Shown here in pieces: positions 16,719-25,016 of a stretch of DNA of 51,737 bases. The stretch is from the NCBI GenBank assembly GCA_029552065.1, contig JAKPEG010000231.1:1-51737 (forward strand). Reading direction: 5' to 3'. This stretch comes from Actinomycetes bacterium. Lineage in GTDB: Bacteria > Actinomycetota > Actinomycetes > Actinomycetales > Dermatophilaceae. Under the pieces are notes generated by a model, which was given only the letters and a program-made list of their open reading frames with translations, was not told the origin of the DNA and searched no databases. Each line of letters opens with the position of its first letter. The first letter of the stretch is position 1. Made by a program: the position numbers and the translations under genes.

Positions 16719-18224
16719 GTGAGGACGAAGGACATGAGGATCCGTAGTGCCGAGAGCATCCGGATGCGGCCGTGGTCGGTGACCGCGCCGGGCCCACGGC
16801 CCCGGCCGTTGTGGTTGCAGCAGGCCCTGGACCGCGACCCGGGCACAGCGGCCCCGACCCTGGACGCCGTCGTGTCGGCCGACGTGTGCATCGTCGGTGG
16901 AGGCTTCACCGGGCTGTGGACCGCCGTGCGGCTGCTCGAGGCCGACCCGAGCCTGTCGGTGGTCGTCGTCGAGGCGGACATCTGCGGGTCCGGGGCCAGC
17001 GGTCGTAACAGCGGTGGGGTGGGGCACTACTGGACCAAGCTCGGGATGCTCGCCCGGGTGCTGGGCCGCGAAGACGCCCTCCGGCTCATCGAGTCCAGCG
17101 TCCGGGCAGCCCCGCAGGTGATCGAGCTGTGCGACCGCTACGGCGTGGACGCCCAGCCCCGGGTAGGTCGTTCAGTGTGGGCCGCGACGACTCGGTCGCA
17201 GGTGGACTCGTGGGCCTCGATCCTGCGGACCGCCGACGCGCTCGGCGTGCGGACTCCCTACCGGCCGCTCCAGGACGAGGAGCTGCGCGAGATGTACGGG
17301 CCGGCCCCCTACCTGGCCGGGGTGGTTCAGGACGGCCAGACGGGCGTGCAACCCGGCTACCTCGTGCGAGGGCTGCGGCGGGTGGCACTCGATTTGGGTG
17401 CCCGGATCTTCGAACAGTCGCCGGTGGTGAGCATCGACTCGATGTCGGACCAGGTCGCCGTCCTCACCGAACGGGGTCAGGTCAACGCCGACCAGGTCGT
17501 CCTCGGTGCCAACGCCTGGATGGCCCATCTGCCCGACTTCCGCAGACACGTGATGGTCCTGTCCAGCGACTGTGTGGCCACCGACCCGATCCCGGAGCTG
17601 GTCGTCGAGCGGGGCCTGGACCGGCGCCCCCCGGGGATCAACTCCCGGCTCATGGTCAATTACGGCGGGGTGTCCCGGGACAAGCGCATCTACCTGGGCC
17701 GGGCCGGCGGGACGGTGGCCCGTGATGCCCGGATCACCCCCGAGTTCGACCGATCGACCCGAAACGCGCGCCAGATGGAGGCCGACTTCCGCTACCTCTA
17801 TCCACAACTGCCCGAGGTCCGGCTGACGACCTGGTGGTCCGGCGCCGTGGACCGGTCGGTGAGCGGACTGCCCTGGTTCGGCCGCATGCGCCACGACCCA
17901 CGGATCCACTTCGGCATCGGCTTCACCGGCCACGGGGTCGCGGCCACCGTCACCGGTGGCGACATCCTGGCCTCGCACGTGCTCGGTCGCGACGACGAAT
18001 GGGCCGACCTCGGTCGCCTCCTTGCGCGCGTGCACGAGTCCTCGTCCACCTTCCCACCCGAACCGGCGCGTTACCTGGGTGGTCGGGTGGTTCAAGGCGC
18101 GCTCTACCGCAAGGAGACCGCCGAGCGAGACGGTCGCCGCGTGCGCCGAGTCGACGCGGCGCTGGCGCGGCTGGCCCCGGGCACGTTCGTCGAGCTACGG
18201 GCCGGAAGCGGGTCGACACCATGA
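16719..18224 (+). CDS. FAD-dependent amine oxidase-like oxidoreductase (DAO family)
   Basis: About 501 residues, DAO/GlpO-type flavoprotein. The dinucleotide-binding motif VGGGFTGLWTAVRLLE begins near residue 59, and the GSGASGRNSGGVG block is the FAD contact seen in gamma-glutamylputrescine oxidase (PuuB)-like proteins. C-terminal GIGFTGHGVAATVTGGDILA closes the FAD site. Starts at GTG 16719 (GAGG seven bases upstream) and ATG 16734 are both possible; I used the first. It follows the isochorismatase-like gene with a single-base gap. Likely chemistry is oxidation of a C-N bond giving aldehyde, amine and peroxide. The substrate is unknown. Confidence 0.9.
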   Translation: MRTKDMRIRSAESIRMRPWSVTAPGPRPRPLWLQQALDRDPGTAAPTLDAVVSADVCIVGGGFTGLWTAVRLLEADPSLSVVVVEADICGSGASGRNSGGVGHYWTKLGMLARVLGREDALRLIESSVRAAPQVIELCDRYGVDAQPRVGRSVWAATTRSQVDSWASILRTADALGVRTPYRPLQDEELREMYGPAPYLAGVVQDGQTGVQPGYLVRGLRRVALDLGARIFEQSPVVSIDSMSDQVAVLTERGQVNADQVVLGANAWMAHLPDFRRHVMVLSSDCVATDPIPELVVERGLDRRPPGINSRLMVNYGGVSRDKRIYLGRAGGTVARDARITPEFDRSTRNARQMEADFRYLYPQLPEVRLTTWWSGAVDRSVSGLPWFGRMRHDPRIHFGIGFTGHGVAATVTGGDILASHVLGRDDEWADLGRLLARVHESSSTFPPEPARYLGGRVVQGALYRKETAERDGRRVRRVDAALARLAPGTFVELRAGSGSTP

Positions 18225-18249
18225 CGGCGCGCGGCGCCACGGCCGCGCC

Positions 18250-18279
18250 GGAGGCGCGCGCCGGGCGACGAAAGCCTCC
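18250..18279. terminator. Possible bidirectional terminator hairpin
   Basis: GGAGGC (18250-18255) and GCCTCC (18274-18279) can pair with an 18-base loop that is itself GC-rich. They lie between the converging ends of the FAD oxidase (+) and gcdH (-). There is no T-run, as is common for actinobacterial hairpins, so function is tentative. Confidence 0.4.
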
Positions 18280-18299
18280 GCGCGGCGCGCGGCATACTG

Positions 18300-19505
18300 T
18301 CAGCGGAAGGCGGAAACTCCGGTGAGGGCCTGCCCGACCACGAGCGTGTGCATCTCCACGGTTCCCTCGTAGGTGAGCACCGACTCGAGGTTCGCCATGT
18401 GTCGGATCACCGGGTACTCGAGGCTGATCCCGTTGGCGCCCAGGATGGTTCGGGCCGCGCGGGCGACCTCGAGCGCCTCACGGACGTTGTTGAGCTTGCC
18501 CAGACTCACCTGCTGTGGCAGCAGCGTGCCGGCGTCCTTGCGACGCCCCAGATGCAACGCCAGCAGCTGTCCCTTGACGAGTTCGAGCGCCATGTCGGCC
18601 AGCTTGGCCTGGGTGAGCTGGAACGACGCGAGCGGCCGCCCGAACTGCGTGCGTTCGGTGGAATAGCGCCGGGCCGCATCGAGGGAGGAGCGGGCCGCAC
18701 CCAGCGCACCCCAGACAATGCCGTAGCGCGCCTCGTTGAGGCAGGACAGCGGGCCGGCCAGGCCGCGTGCGCCAGGCAGCATGGCCGAAGCGGGTAGACG
18801 CACCGAGTCCAGGACCAGTTCGGAGGTCACCGAGGCACGCAGGGAGAGCTTGTGGCTGATCTCCGGCGCGGAGAATCCCGGGGTATCGGTGGGCACGACG
18901 AAGCCGCGAATGCCCTCGTCGGTCTGCGCCCACACCACCGCGACGTCCGCAACCGATCCGTTGGTGATCCACATCTTCGTGCCGTCGAGCACCCAGTCCC
19001 CGCCGTCACGGCGCGCAGACGTGCGCATCGACCCCGGGTCCGACCCGTGGTCGGGTTCGGTCAGCCCGAAGCAACCGATCGCCTCTCCGGCGGCCATCGC
19101 GGGCAACCACTGCTCGCGCTGCTGCTCGCTGCCAAAGGCATGCACGGCATACATGGCAAGGCTGCCCTGGACCGACACGAGCGAGCGGATCCCCGAATCG
19201 CTGGCCTCGAGTTCGAGGCAGGCCAGCCCGTAGTCCACGGCCGACATCCCGGCGCAGCCGTAGCCCTGCAGGTGCATGCCGAACAGGCCCAGCGCACCCA
19301 GCTCACGGCTCAGGGCCCGGATGTCGTCGATCCGTCCGCGCTCGAACCAGTCGGCGACGAACGGGTCGACCGCGGTCCGACAGAGCTGGCGGACCGCGGC
19401 GCGGATCGCCCGCTCCTCGGTGGTCAGCAGCTCATCGATACCGGCGGGATCAGCAGGGTCGAAGCGTGAGTTTCCAGGCTGTGGTGTCATGCCGGGAGTC
19501 TGCAC
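18300..19505 (-). CDS. gcdH: Glutaryl-CoA dehydrogenase
   Basis: A 401-residue FAD acyl-CoA dehydrogenase that dehydrogenates and decarboxylates glutaryl-CoA to crotonyl-CoA in lysine, tryptophan and glutarate breakdown. GcdH-type blocks are visible: VDYGLACLELEASDSGIRS, SVQGSLAM, GLTEPDHGSDPGSM, LSLRASVTSELVLD and CLNEARYGIVWGALG. The catalytic Glu is at about 380 in YEGTVEMH. The GTG at 19505 is chosen because AGGGAGG lies eight bases upstream. It is divergent from a CoA-transferase and LysR gene, the same set as the gcdH-gcdG-gcdR locus described in pseudomonads. Confidence 0.92.
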   Translation of the reverse strand: MQTPGMTPQPGNSRFDPADPAGIDELLTTEERAIRAAVRQLCRTAVDPFVADWFERGRIDDIRALSRELGALGLFGMHLQGYGCAGMSAVDYGLACLELEASDSGIRSLVSVQGSLAMYAVHAFGSEQQREQWLPAMAAGEAIGCFGLTEPDHGSDPGSMRTSARRDGGDWVLDGTKMWITNGSVADVAVVWAQTDEGIRGFVVPTDTPGFSAPEISHKLSLRASVTSELVLDSVRLPASAMLPGARGLAGPLSCLNEARYGIVWGALGAARSSLDAARRYSTERTQFGRPLASFQLTQAKLADMALELVKGQLLALHLGRRKDAGTLLPQQVSLGKLNNVREALEVARAARTILGANGISLEYPVIRHMANLESVLTYEGTVEMHTLVVGQALTGVSAFR

Positions 19506-19547
19506 AACTCTTGCCTCCCTTGACACTAGTGGCAGACGATTGATGTT

Positions 19548-19560
19548 GTGATGGCATCAC
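19548..19560. promoter_or_regulatory. Perfect palindrome between gcdH and the CoA-transferase
   Basis: GTGATG-G-CATCAC is a perfect six-base inverted repeat around one central base, 43 bases upstream of the gcdH GTG and 62 bases upstream of the divergent CoA-transferase GTG. A LysR-type gene sits at the end of the + operon, so this is a plausible operator for it. Half-site symmetry is seen directly; the binding partner is inferred. Confidence 0.45.
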
Positions 19561-19621
19561 TGTCGGACCGGGTTCGGCCGAGTGTTGCCGCGCCGGGCCA
19601 CCGTGCGGCAGCGTCGCACCC

Positions 19622-20857
19622 GTGAGCGCCCACCCTGACGAGGCTCCTGCCGACCACGAGATTCGGACGACCCGTCCCGGCCCCTTGGCCGGGATCGTCG
19701 TCGCCGACCTGTCGCGCGTGCTGGCCGGTCCCTACGCCACCATGCTGCTGGCCGACCTCGGGGCCACGGTGATCAAGATCGAGTCTCCGTCTGGCGACGA
19801 CACCCGCCAGTGGTCGCCACCGGTGCGCGGGGACGAAAGCACGTATTTCCTCTCGGTGAATCGCGGCAAGTACTCGATCGCCCTGGACTTCACCCGACCG
19901 GCGGACCTCGAGGTGGTCCGGTCGATCGTCGCGCGGGCCGACGTGGTGGTGGAGAACTTCAAGGCGGGTGGACTGCAGCGGTTCGGACTCGACTACGCGA
20001 GCCTGGTGAACGGGCGACCGGACCTGGTCTATGCCTCGATCACCGGTTTCGGCCCGCAGGGCAGTCGACTGGCGGGATACGACCTGCTGGCCCAGGCCCT
20101 GTCCGGCATGATGGATCTGACCGGCGACGTGCACGGTGAGCCGATGCGAGCAGGGGTCGCGGTCATCGACGTGGTGACCGGTCTGCATGCGGCAGTGGGC
20201 ATTCTCGCCGCCTTGCATCGGCGACGCGAGTCCGGGCGTGGCGACCTCGTCGAGGTCAACCTCATGTCGTCGGCGCTGTCCGCGCTGGTGAACCAGAGCG
20301 GTGCCTTCGTCGCGGGCGGGGTGACCCCGACACGGATGGGTAATGCCCATCCGAGCCTGGCACCCTACGAGCCCTTCCCCACTCGCGACACCGAGTTGGT
20401 CATCGCGGTGGGCAACGACCCCCAGTTCGCCAGGTTGTGTCGACACCTGGGTCTCGAACGACTCGTGCAGGACCCGCGATTCACGACGAATGCGAGTCGC
20501 CGTGCGCACCGGGAGGAGCTTCGGGAGTTGCTCGCGCAGGCGCTCGCCGCGCACGGTGCCGACCATTGGTTCGACGTGCTCACCGGCGACGGCGTCCCCG
20601 CCGCACCGATCCTCGACCTTGCCGAGGGGTTCGCGTTCGCCGACCGGCTGGGCCTGTCCCCGGTCGCCATGACCGGCACCGGGGCCCGCCGCATCCCCAC
20701 CGTCCGATCACCGATCCGGCTGGCCGTCGACGAGGTCGACTACGCGATCGCGCCACCCGAACTCGACGCCGACCACGCCCGGGTGCTGCGGTGGTTGGAG
20801 GCGACAGCAGCGTCTGGGCCCGCCCGCGATCCCGGAGGGGACCCGAACGAGCCGTAG
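19622..20857 (+). CDS. gcdG: CaiB/BaiF CoA-transferase, probable succinyl-CoA:glutarate CoA-transferase
   Basis: A 411-residue family III CoA-transferase. It has the LAGIVVADLSRVLAGPYATMLLADLGATVIKIE opening, LSVNRGKYSIALDF, YASITGFGPQGSRLAGYD, and Asp183 in AVIDVVTGLHA at the catalytic position. C-terminal DGVPAAPILDLAEGFAF is the family's product-binding end. Next to gcdH and a LysR gene, the likely reaction is glutarate plus succinyl-CoA to glutaryl-CoA plus succinate, feeding GcdH. The gene symbol rests on this context, not on sequence alone. The start is GTG at 19622; the N-terminal ~20 residues before PLAGIVVADL are extra and might not all be translated. Confidence 0.82.
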   Translation: MSAHPDEAPADHEIRTTRPGPLAGIVVADLSRVLAGPYATMLLADLGATVIKIESPSGDDTRQWSPPVRGDESTYFLSVNRGKYSIALDFTRPADLEVVRSIVARADVVVENFKAGGLQRFGLDYASLVNGRPDLVYASITGFGPQGSRLAGYDLLAQALSGMMDLTGDVHGEPMRAGVAVIDVVTGLHAAVGILAALHRRRESGRGDLVEVNLMSSALSALVNQSGAFVAGGVTPTRMGNAHPSLAPYEPFPTRDTELVIAVGNDPQFARLCRHLGLERLVQDPRFTTNASRRAHREELRELLAQALAAHGADHWFDVLTGDGVPAAPILDLAEGFAFADRLGLSPVAMTGTGARRIPTVRSPIRLAVDEVDYAIAPPELDADHARVLRWLEATAASGPARDPGGDPNEP

Positions 20858-20868
20858 GCTCGGGCGCC

Positions 20869-21783
20869 ATGGAGGTATCCCAGGCGCGGGCCTTCCTGGC
20901 GGTCGCCGAGGAGTTGCATTTCGGCCGCGCCGCCGCACGGTTGCACATGGCCCAACCGCCGCTGAGCCGCCTGATCCTGCGGCTGGAGGCCGAGGTGGGT
21001 GCTCGTCTGTTCGATCGGAACACCCGCGCCGTGTCGCTCACCCACCTCGGGGCCGCGCTCGTCGAGCCGGCCCGTGAGCTCGTGCTGCAGTCTGAGCGGA
21101 TGAGCGAGGTCGTCCGCCGTTCGGTGGCCGGCGAGACCGGACGGCTGCGGCTCGGCTTTGCCGGCTCGTCCGTGATCCACCTGGTCGGTCCGATCGCCCG
21201 GGCCGTCCGCGTGGAGCGCCCCGGCATCCGACTGGAACTCGTCAGTTCCCAGTTCTCCCAGGCCGGGCTCGAGCGGGTCGTCGACGGCTCCCTCGACCTG
21301 CTCGTCGGGCGCTGGGACTTCCTACCCGCGCGCGTCGAGTCGCTGCTGTTGGAGGCTGAATCGCTGGTGGTCGCCCTGCCCACGTTCCACACCTTGGCCA
21401 GGGCGGCCCGGCTCGACGCGTCGGCGTTGCGAGACGAGACGTGGATCCCCTTGCAGTCCGCGAGCGGCGGCATACTGAGCAACCGGCTCAACCTGCTTGG
21501 CGCCTCGGCCGGGTTCGTCCCGCGCACCGGGCCGGTGGCCCCGGACTCGGCCACCCAGCTCATGCTCGTCGGGGCCGGCGCAGGGGTCGCCTTGACCTTC
21601 ACCACGGTCGCCGAGAACGTGCCGTCAACGGGAGTGCTCTACCGTGAGCCGACCCCCGCACAGCCCGGCGTCGAGGTCCGGCTCATCTGGCGGCGCGGCG
21701 AGGGCAACCCCGCGCTCACCGAGGCGGTGCGGGTCATCCGAGCGGCATTCGGGCCGGGGCCGGACTCCCCGGGCACGGAGTGA
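20869..21783 (+). CDS. LysR-type transcriptional regulator
   Basis: A 304-residue LysR regulator. The N-terminal helix-turn-helix is textbook: QARAFLAVAEELHFGRAAARLHMAQPPLSRLILRLEAEVGARLFDR. The effector domain follows with LRLGFAGSSVIHLVGPIARAVR. It begins 11 bases after the CoA-transferase stop and so shares its transcript. The location next to gcdH/gcdG points to control of glutarate catabolism (gcdR-like), perhaps through the palindrome at 19548-19560. The ATG at 20869 is the only sensible start for the conserved N-terminus. Confidence 0.93.
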   Translation: MEVSQARAFLAVAEELHFGRAAARLHMAQPPLSRLILRLEAEVGARLFDRNTRAVSLTHLGAALVEPARELVLQSERMSEVVRRSVAGETGRLRLGFAGSSVIHLVGPIARAVRVERPGIRLELVSSQFSQAGLERVVDGSLDLLVGRWDFLPARVESLLLEAESLVVALPTFHTLARAARLDASALRDETWIPLQSASGGILSNRLNLLGASAGFVPRTGPVAPDSATQLMLVGAGAGVALTFTTVAENVPSTGVLYREPTPAQPGVEVRLIWRRGEGNPALTEAVRVIRAAFGPGPDSPGTE

Positions 21784-21801
21784 CCCGGTCGGCCGTGACG
21801 C

Positions 21802-22566
21802 CTAGGGCTGCCCGCCGTCGACGGTGAGCAGGGCGCCGGTCGTGTAGCTCGACAGATCGCTGGCCAGGTAGAGCGCAGAGCCGACGATCTCCTCCGGCTG
21901 TCCGCCCCGGCGCAGCGCGAAACCCTCGGCTCGTCGAGCGAAGGCACCCGGGTCCCACGAGCGGCTCACGTCGGTGAGGAAGGTGCCGGCGAGGATCGCG
22001 TTGACCCGCACGGTCGGCCCGAAGGCGTGCGCGAGCCCGACGGTGAGCGCGTTGAGCCCGGCCTTGGCCGCGGCATACGGCAGAACGTGCGGCCGCGGGT
22101 GGACCGAGGCGGCGCTCGAGATGTTGACGATGGAGCCGCCGCCGGCCGCGACCATCCGCGTGCCGACGAGCGCGGAGAGCCGGAACGGGCCCTTGAGGTT
22201 GACCGCGACGACCTTGTCGAAGAGCTCCTCGGTGACGTCGGTGACGGCGTCGTAGACCGGTGACATCCCGGCGTTGTTGATGAGGATGTCGACCCGGCCG
22301 AGCCGGTCGTACACGGTCTCGACAAGCCCGTCGAGCGCCGCCCAGTGCCCGACGTGCGCTGCGAGCCCCCACGCAGGTATGCCGGTCGCGGCCGTGATCT
22401 CGGCGGCGGTCGCCTCGCAGTGCTCGCCGTTGCGGCTCGCAACCACGACCTGCGCCCCGGCGCCGGCCAAGCCGAAGGCCATCGCTCGGCCGAGACCGCG
22501 ACTTCCGCCGGTGACCAGGGCGACCCGGCCGGTGAGGTCGATCGCGGGGGATGTGGGGCTGGGCAT
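21802..22566 (-). CDS. Short-chain dehydrogenase/reductase (SDR)
   Basis: A 254-residue classical SDR. TGGSRGLG binds the NAD(P) cofactor, NNAG is present, and the catalytic Ser-Tyr-Lys are in NISSAASVHPRPHVLPYAAAKAG. The C-terminal SSYTTGALLTVDGGQP is the normal end. GGGAG lies five bases before the ATG at 22566. It is transcribed divergently from the acyl-CoA dehydrogenase operon and shares its 99-base control region. Probably a hydroxyacyl or alicyclic alcohol/ketone oxidoreductase; substrate not readable. Confidence 0.93.
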   Translation of the reverse strand: MPSPTSPAIDLTGRVALVTGGSRGLGRAMAFGLAGAGAQVVVASRNGEHCEATAAEITAATGIPAWGLAAHVGHWAALDGLVETVYDRLGRVDILINNAGMSPVYDAVTDVTEELFDKVVAVNLKGPFRLSALVGTRMVAAGGGSIVNISSAASVHPRPHVLPYAAAKAGLNALTVGLAHAFGPTVRVNAILAGTFLTDVSRSWDPGAFARRAEGFALRRGGQPEEIVGSALYLASDLSSYTTGALLTVDGGQP

Positions 22567-22600
22567 AGGGGCTCCCGGGTGGTCGGTCAGACGACTCTAC

Positions 22601-22636
22601 TTGACTCCGTCTAATTCATCGCTATGGTAATCATAG
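22601..22636 (+). promoter_or_regulatory. Promoter with CTATG-N5-CATAG operator
   Basis: TTGACT (22601-22606) and TATGGT (22623-22628) form a -35/-10 pair 16 bases apart, 38 bases upstream of the first acyl-CoA dehydrogenase GTG. A perfect inverted repeat CTATG-GTAAT-CATAG (22622-22636) covers the -10. The layout copies that at 15274-15301, and 12 of 15 bases recur upstream of the flavin reductase at 33131-33146. Confidence 0.55.
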
Positions 22637-22665
22637 TTATCAGAAAGTACCCCCGGGAGGTCGTC

Positions 22666-23853
22666 GTGAGCGCATTCGGACTCACCGTCGAGCAGGAGCA
22701 CCTGCGCGAGGTTGCGGCCAAGGTTGCGGCCGAGGTCTACGCGCCGCGCGCGGCCCAGTGGGACCTCGACCGCACCCCGCTACCGCACGACGAGGTGGCC
22801 CGGCTGGCCGAGCTCGGCTTCCTTGGCCTGGCCATCCCCGAGGAATACGGCGGGCAAGGGGGCAGCCTCGTCGACGCCCTCGTGGTCATCGAGGAACTCG
22901 CCAAGGTATGCCGGCCGGCCGCCTTCCACGTCTTCGAGTGCAACACCGGACCGATCCGGGTGGTGGAGCAGTTCGGCACCGAGGCACAGAAGCAGCGCTG
23001 GCTGCCCGCGTCCTGCCGCGGCGAGCAGACGATGGCCATCGGCATCTCCGAACCCGAGGCCGGCTCGGCCGCCACCGACCTCACCACCCGGGCTCGACGC
23101 GAGGGCGACGAATGGGTGATCAACGGCAACAAGCGCTGGATCTCCAATGGCGGCCACGCCGACAGCTACCTCGTCTACTGCCGGATGTCCGACCAGCCCG
23201 GTGCCAAGGCCATCGGCGCCCTCGTCGTGCCGGCCGACGCTCCCGGCGTGAGCTTCGGAGCGCAGGAGCGGCTCATGGGCTTCCGCGGCATCCCGAGCGC
23301 CGACATCTACTTCGACGACGTGCGGGTCCCCGCCGACAACCTCGTCATCGAGGAGGGCGGCTTTGGCAAGCTCTTCGGGGTCTTCTCCATCGAGCGGCTC
23401 GGCAACGCCACGATGAGTCTGGCCCTCGGGCAGGCGGCCCTGGACCTCACCAAGGCCTACGTTCAGGAGCGCGAGCAGTTCGGTCGCCCGCTGGTGGACT
23501 TCCAGAACGTCCAGCTCTCCGTCGCGGACATGGCCGTGCAGGTCGAGGCCACCCGGCTGCTGGTCATGCGGGCGGCGGCCAATGCCGGCCACGGCCTGCC
23601 CGACCCGTACGAGACTTCGGTCGCCAAGTGTTTCGCCAACGAGATGGCCAAGCGGGTGACCGATCTGGGGATGCAGCTGCACGGCGGCAACGGCTACACC
23701 GAGGAGTACGGTCTGGAGCGGCTGCACCGCGACTCCCACGGTTGGGCGATCGCGGGTGGCACCCCCGCCATGCAGCGTGTCCGGATCGCCTCGCAAGTCT
23801 TCGGACGCACCTTCAACCAGCGGCCCGAGCGGCCGGAGCCGAGGGCGACCTGA
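22666..23853 (+). CDS. Acyl-CoA dehydrogenase (helix-G catalytic Glu type)
   Basis: A 395-residue FAD acyl-CoA dehydrogenase. FAD and substrate blocks include MAIGISEPEAGSAATDL, WISNGGHADSYLVYCR, ERLMGFRGIPSADIYFDDV and QEREQFGRPLVDFQNVQ. At the C-terminal position where most family members have the base in YEGT, this protein has AIAGGTPAMQR, so that Glu is missing. Glu243 in FSIERLGNATMSLALG instead matches the helix-G Glu used by isovaleryl-CoA and long-chain enzymes. The GTG at 22666 is chosen because GGGAGG lies six bases upstream. First gene of a five-gene operon. Confidence 0.92.
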   Translation: MSAFGLTVEQEHLREVAAKVAAEVYAPRAAQWDLDRTPLPHDEVARLAELGFLGLAIPEEYGGQGGSLVDALVVIEELAKVCRPAAFHVFECNTGPIRVVEQFGTEAQKQRWLPASCRGEQTMAIGISEPEAGSAATDLTTRARREGDEWVINGNKRWISNGGHADSYLVYCRMSDQPGAKAIGALVVPADAPGVSFGAQERLMGFRGIPSADIYFDDVRVPADNLVIEEGGFGKLFGVFSIERLGNATMSLALGQAALDLTKAYVQEREQFGRPLVDFQNVQLSVADMAVQVEATRLLVMRAAANAGHGLPDPYETSVAKCFANEMAKRVTDLGMQLHGGNGYTEEYGLERLHRDSHGWAIAGGTPAMQRVRIASQVFGRTFNQRPERPEPRAT

Positions 23854-25016
23854 TGACCGAGCCGGTGGGGCTGTTCGAGCTTCCGAAGCGCTATCTGGAC
23901 CTGCAGGCGCAGGCCCGCGAGCTCGCCCGGGCTTGCGCCCCGTTCGCAGCCGAGGCCGACGAGGCCGACCGTGTCGATGATCGGGTCCTGCAGCGGCTGC
24001 GAGACTCGGGCCTCGCGCAGGTGACCGTGGCGGCGGCATACGGCGGGCGATTCGACGCGGTCGACTCACTCGCGGTGACCGTCGTGCGCGAGGTCCTCGC
24101 CGCAACCTCGGCGCACCTGGACTCACTGTTTGCCATGCAGGGGATCGGCAGCTTCCCGGTTTCGACAGCGGGTTCGGCGCGGGTGCGGGAGACGTGGCTG
24201 CCTCGGGTGGCGCGGGTCGAGGCAATCGGAGCGCTGGGGCTGACCGAGCCCGAGGTCGGCTCGGACCTGCGCGCGATCGCCACGACCGTGCGCCAGGAGG
24301 GCGACGAACTCGTCCTCGACGGGCACAAGTCCTTCATCACCAATGCCGGCGACGCACGCTTCTACAGCGTCCTGGCCCGCGAGGGCGCCGACTTCTCGCT
24401 CGTCTTCGTGCCCGCCGACACCCCAGGGCTGTCCGTCACCCATCCGCACCAGATCATCGCCCCCCATGTGCTCGGCGACGTGCTGCTCGACGGAGCGCGG
24501 GTGCCGCTCGACCATCGGCTCGGCGAGCCCGGCGAGGGCTTCTCGCTCATGCTCGCAACCCTGGCCACCTTCCGGGTTTCGGTGGCGGGCGCGGCCGTCG
24601 GGCTGGCGCAGGCTGCGCTGGAGGAGGCCGTCGCCCACGCGACCGGCCGCGAGCAGTTCGGCACGCCGCTCGCGCGGCTCGGCCCGATCCCCGCCCAGCT
24701 CGCCCAGTGCTGGGTCGACGTCGAAGCGGCACGGTGCACGGCATACCGTGCAGCGGCGGCGGCTGCTCGGGATCCCCTTGCGGCGCTCCACCTGTCCTCG
24801 ATCGCCAAGGTCGCCGCGACCGAGGCTGCGGGCCGGGTCACCGACCGGGCCGTGCAGATCATGGGCCGTTTCGGGCTCGTCCGAGGCAGCACGATCGAGC
24901 GGCTCTATCGCGAGGCCCGACCGATGCGGGTCTACGAGGGTGCGACCGAGGTGATCCTCGACAGCCTGGCCAGGCGGCTGGTCAAGGACGTGGCCGCGCG
25001 GAGGTCCCCGGCGTGA
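23853..25016 (+). CDS. Acyl-CoA dehydrogenase, second copy
   Basis: A 387-residue acyl-CoA dehydrogenase that starts on the last base of the previous stop (TGATG). GALGLTEPEVGSDLRAIA and SFITNAGDARFYSVLARE are FAD/substrate blocks. GREQFGTPLARLGPIPAQLAQ is conserved, and the C-terminal base is present in MRVYEGATEVILDSLARRL. It is diverged from its neighbour, so the two may form a heteromer, as reported for actinobacterial ring or side-chain dehydrogenases, or act in sequence. FAD-dependent alpha,beta-desaturation of an acyl-CoA is expected. Confidence 0.92.
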   Translation: MTEPVGLFELPKRYLDLQAQARELARACAPFAAEADEADRVDDRVLQRLRDSGLAQVTVAAAYGGRFDAVDSLAVTVVREVLAATSAHLDSLFAMQGIGSFPVSTAGSARVRETWLPRVARVEAIGALGLTEPEVGSDLRAIATTVRQEGDELVLDGHKSFITNAGDARFYSVLAREGADFSLVFVPADTPGLSVTHPHQIIAPHVLGDVLLDGARVPLDHRLGEPGEGFSLMLATLATFRVSVAGAAVGLAQAALEEAVAHATGREQFGTPLARLGPIPAQLAQCWVDVEAARCTAYRAAAAAARDPLAALHLSSIAKVAATEAAGRVTDRAVQIMGRFGLVRGSTIERLYREARPMRVYEGATEVILDSLARRLVKDVAARRSPA

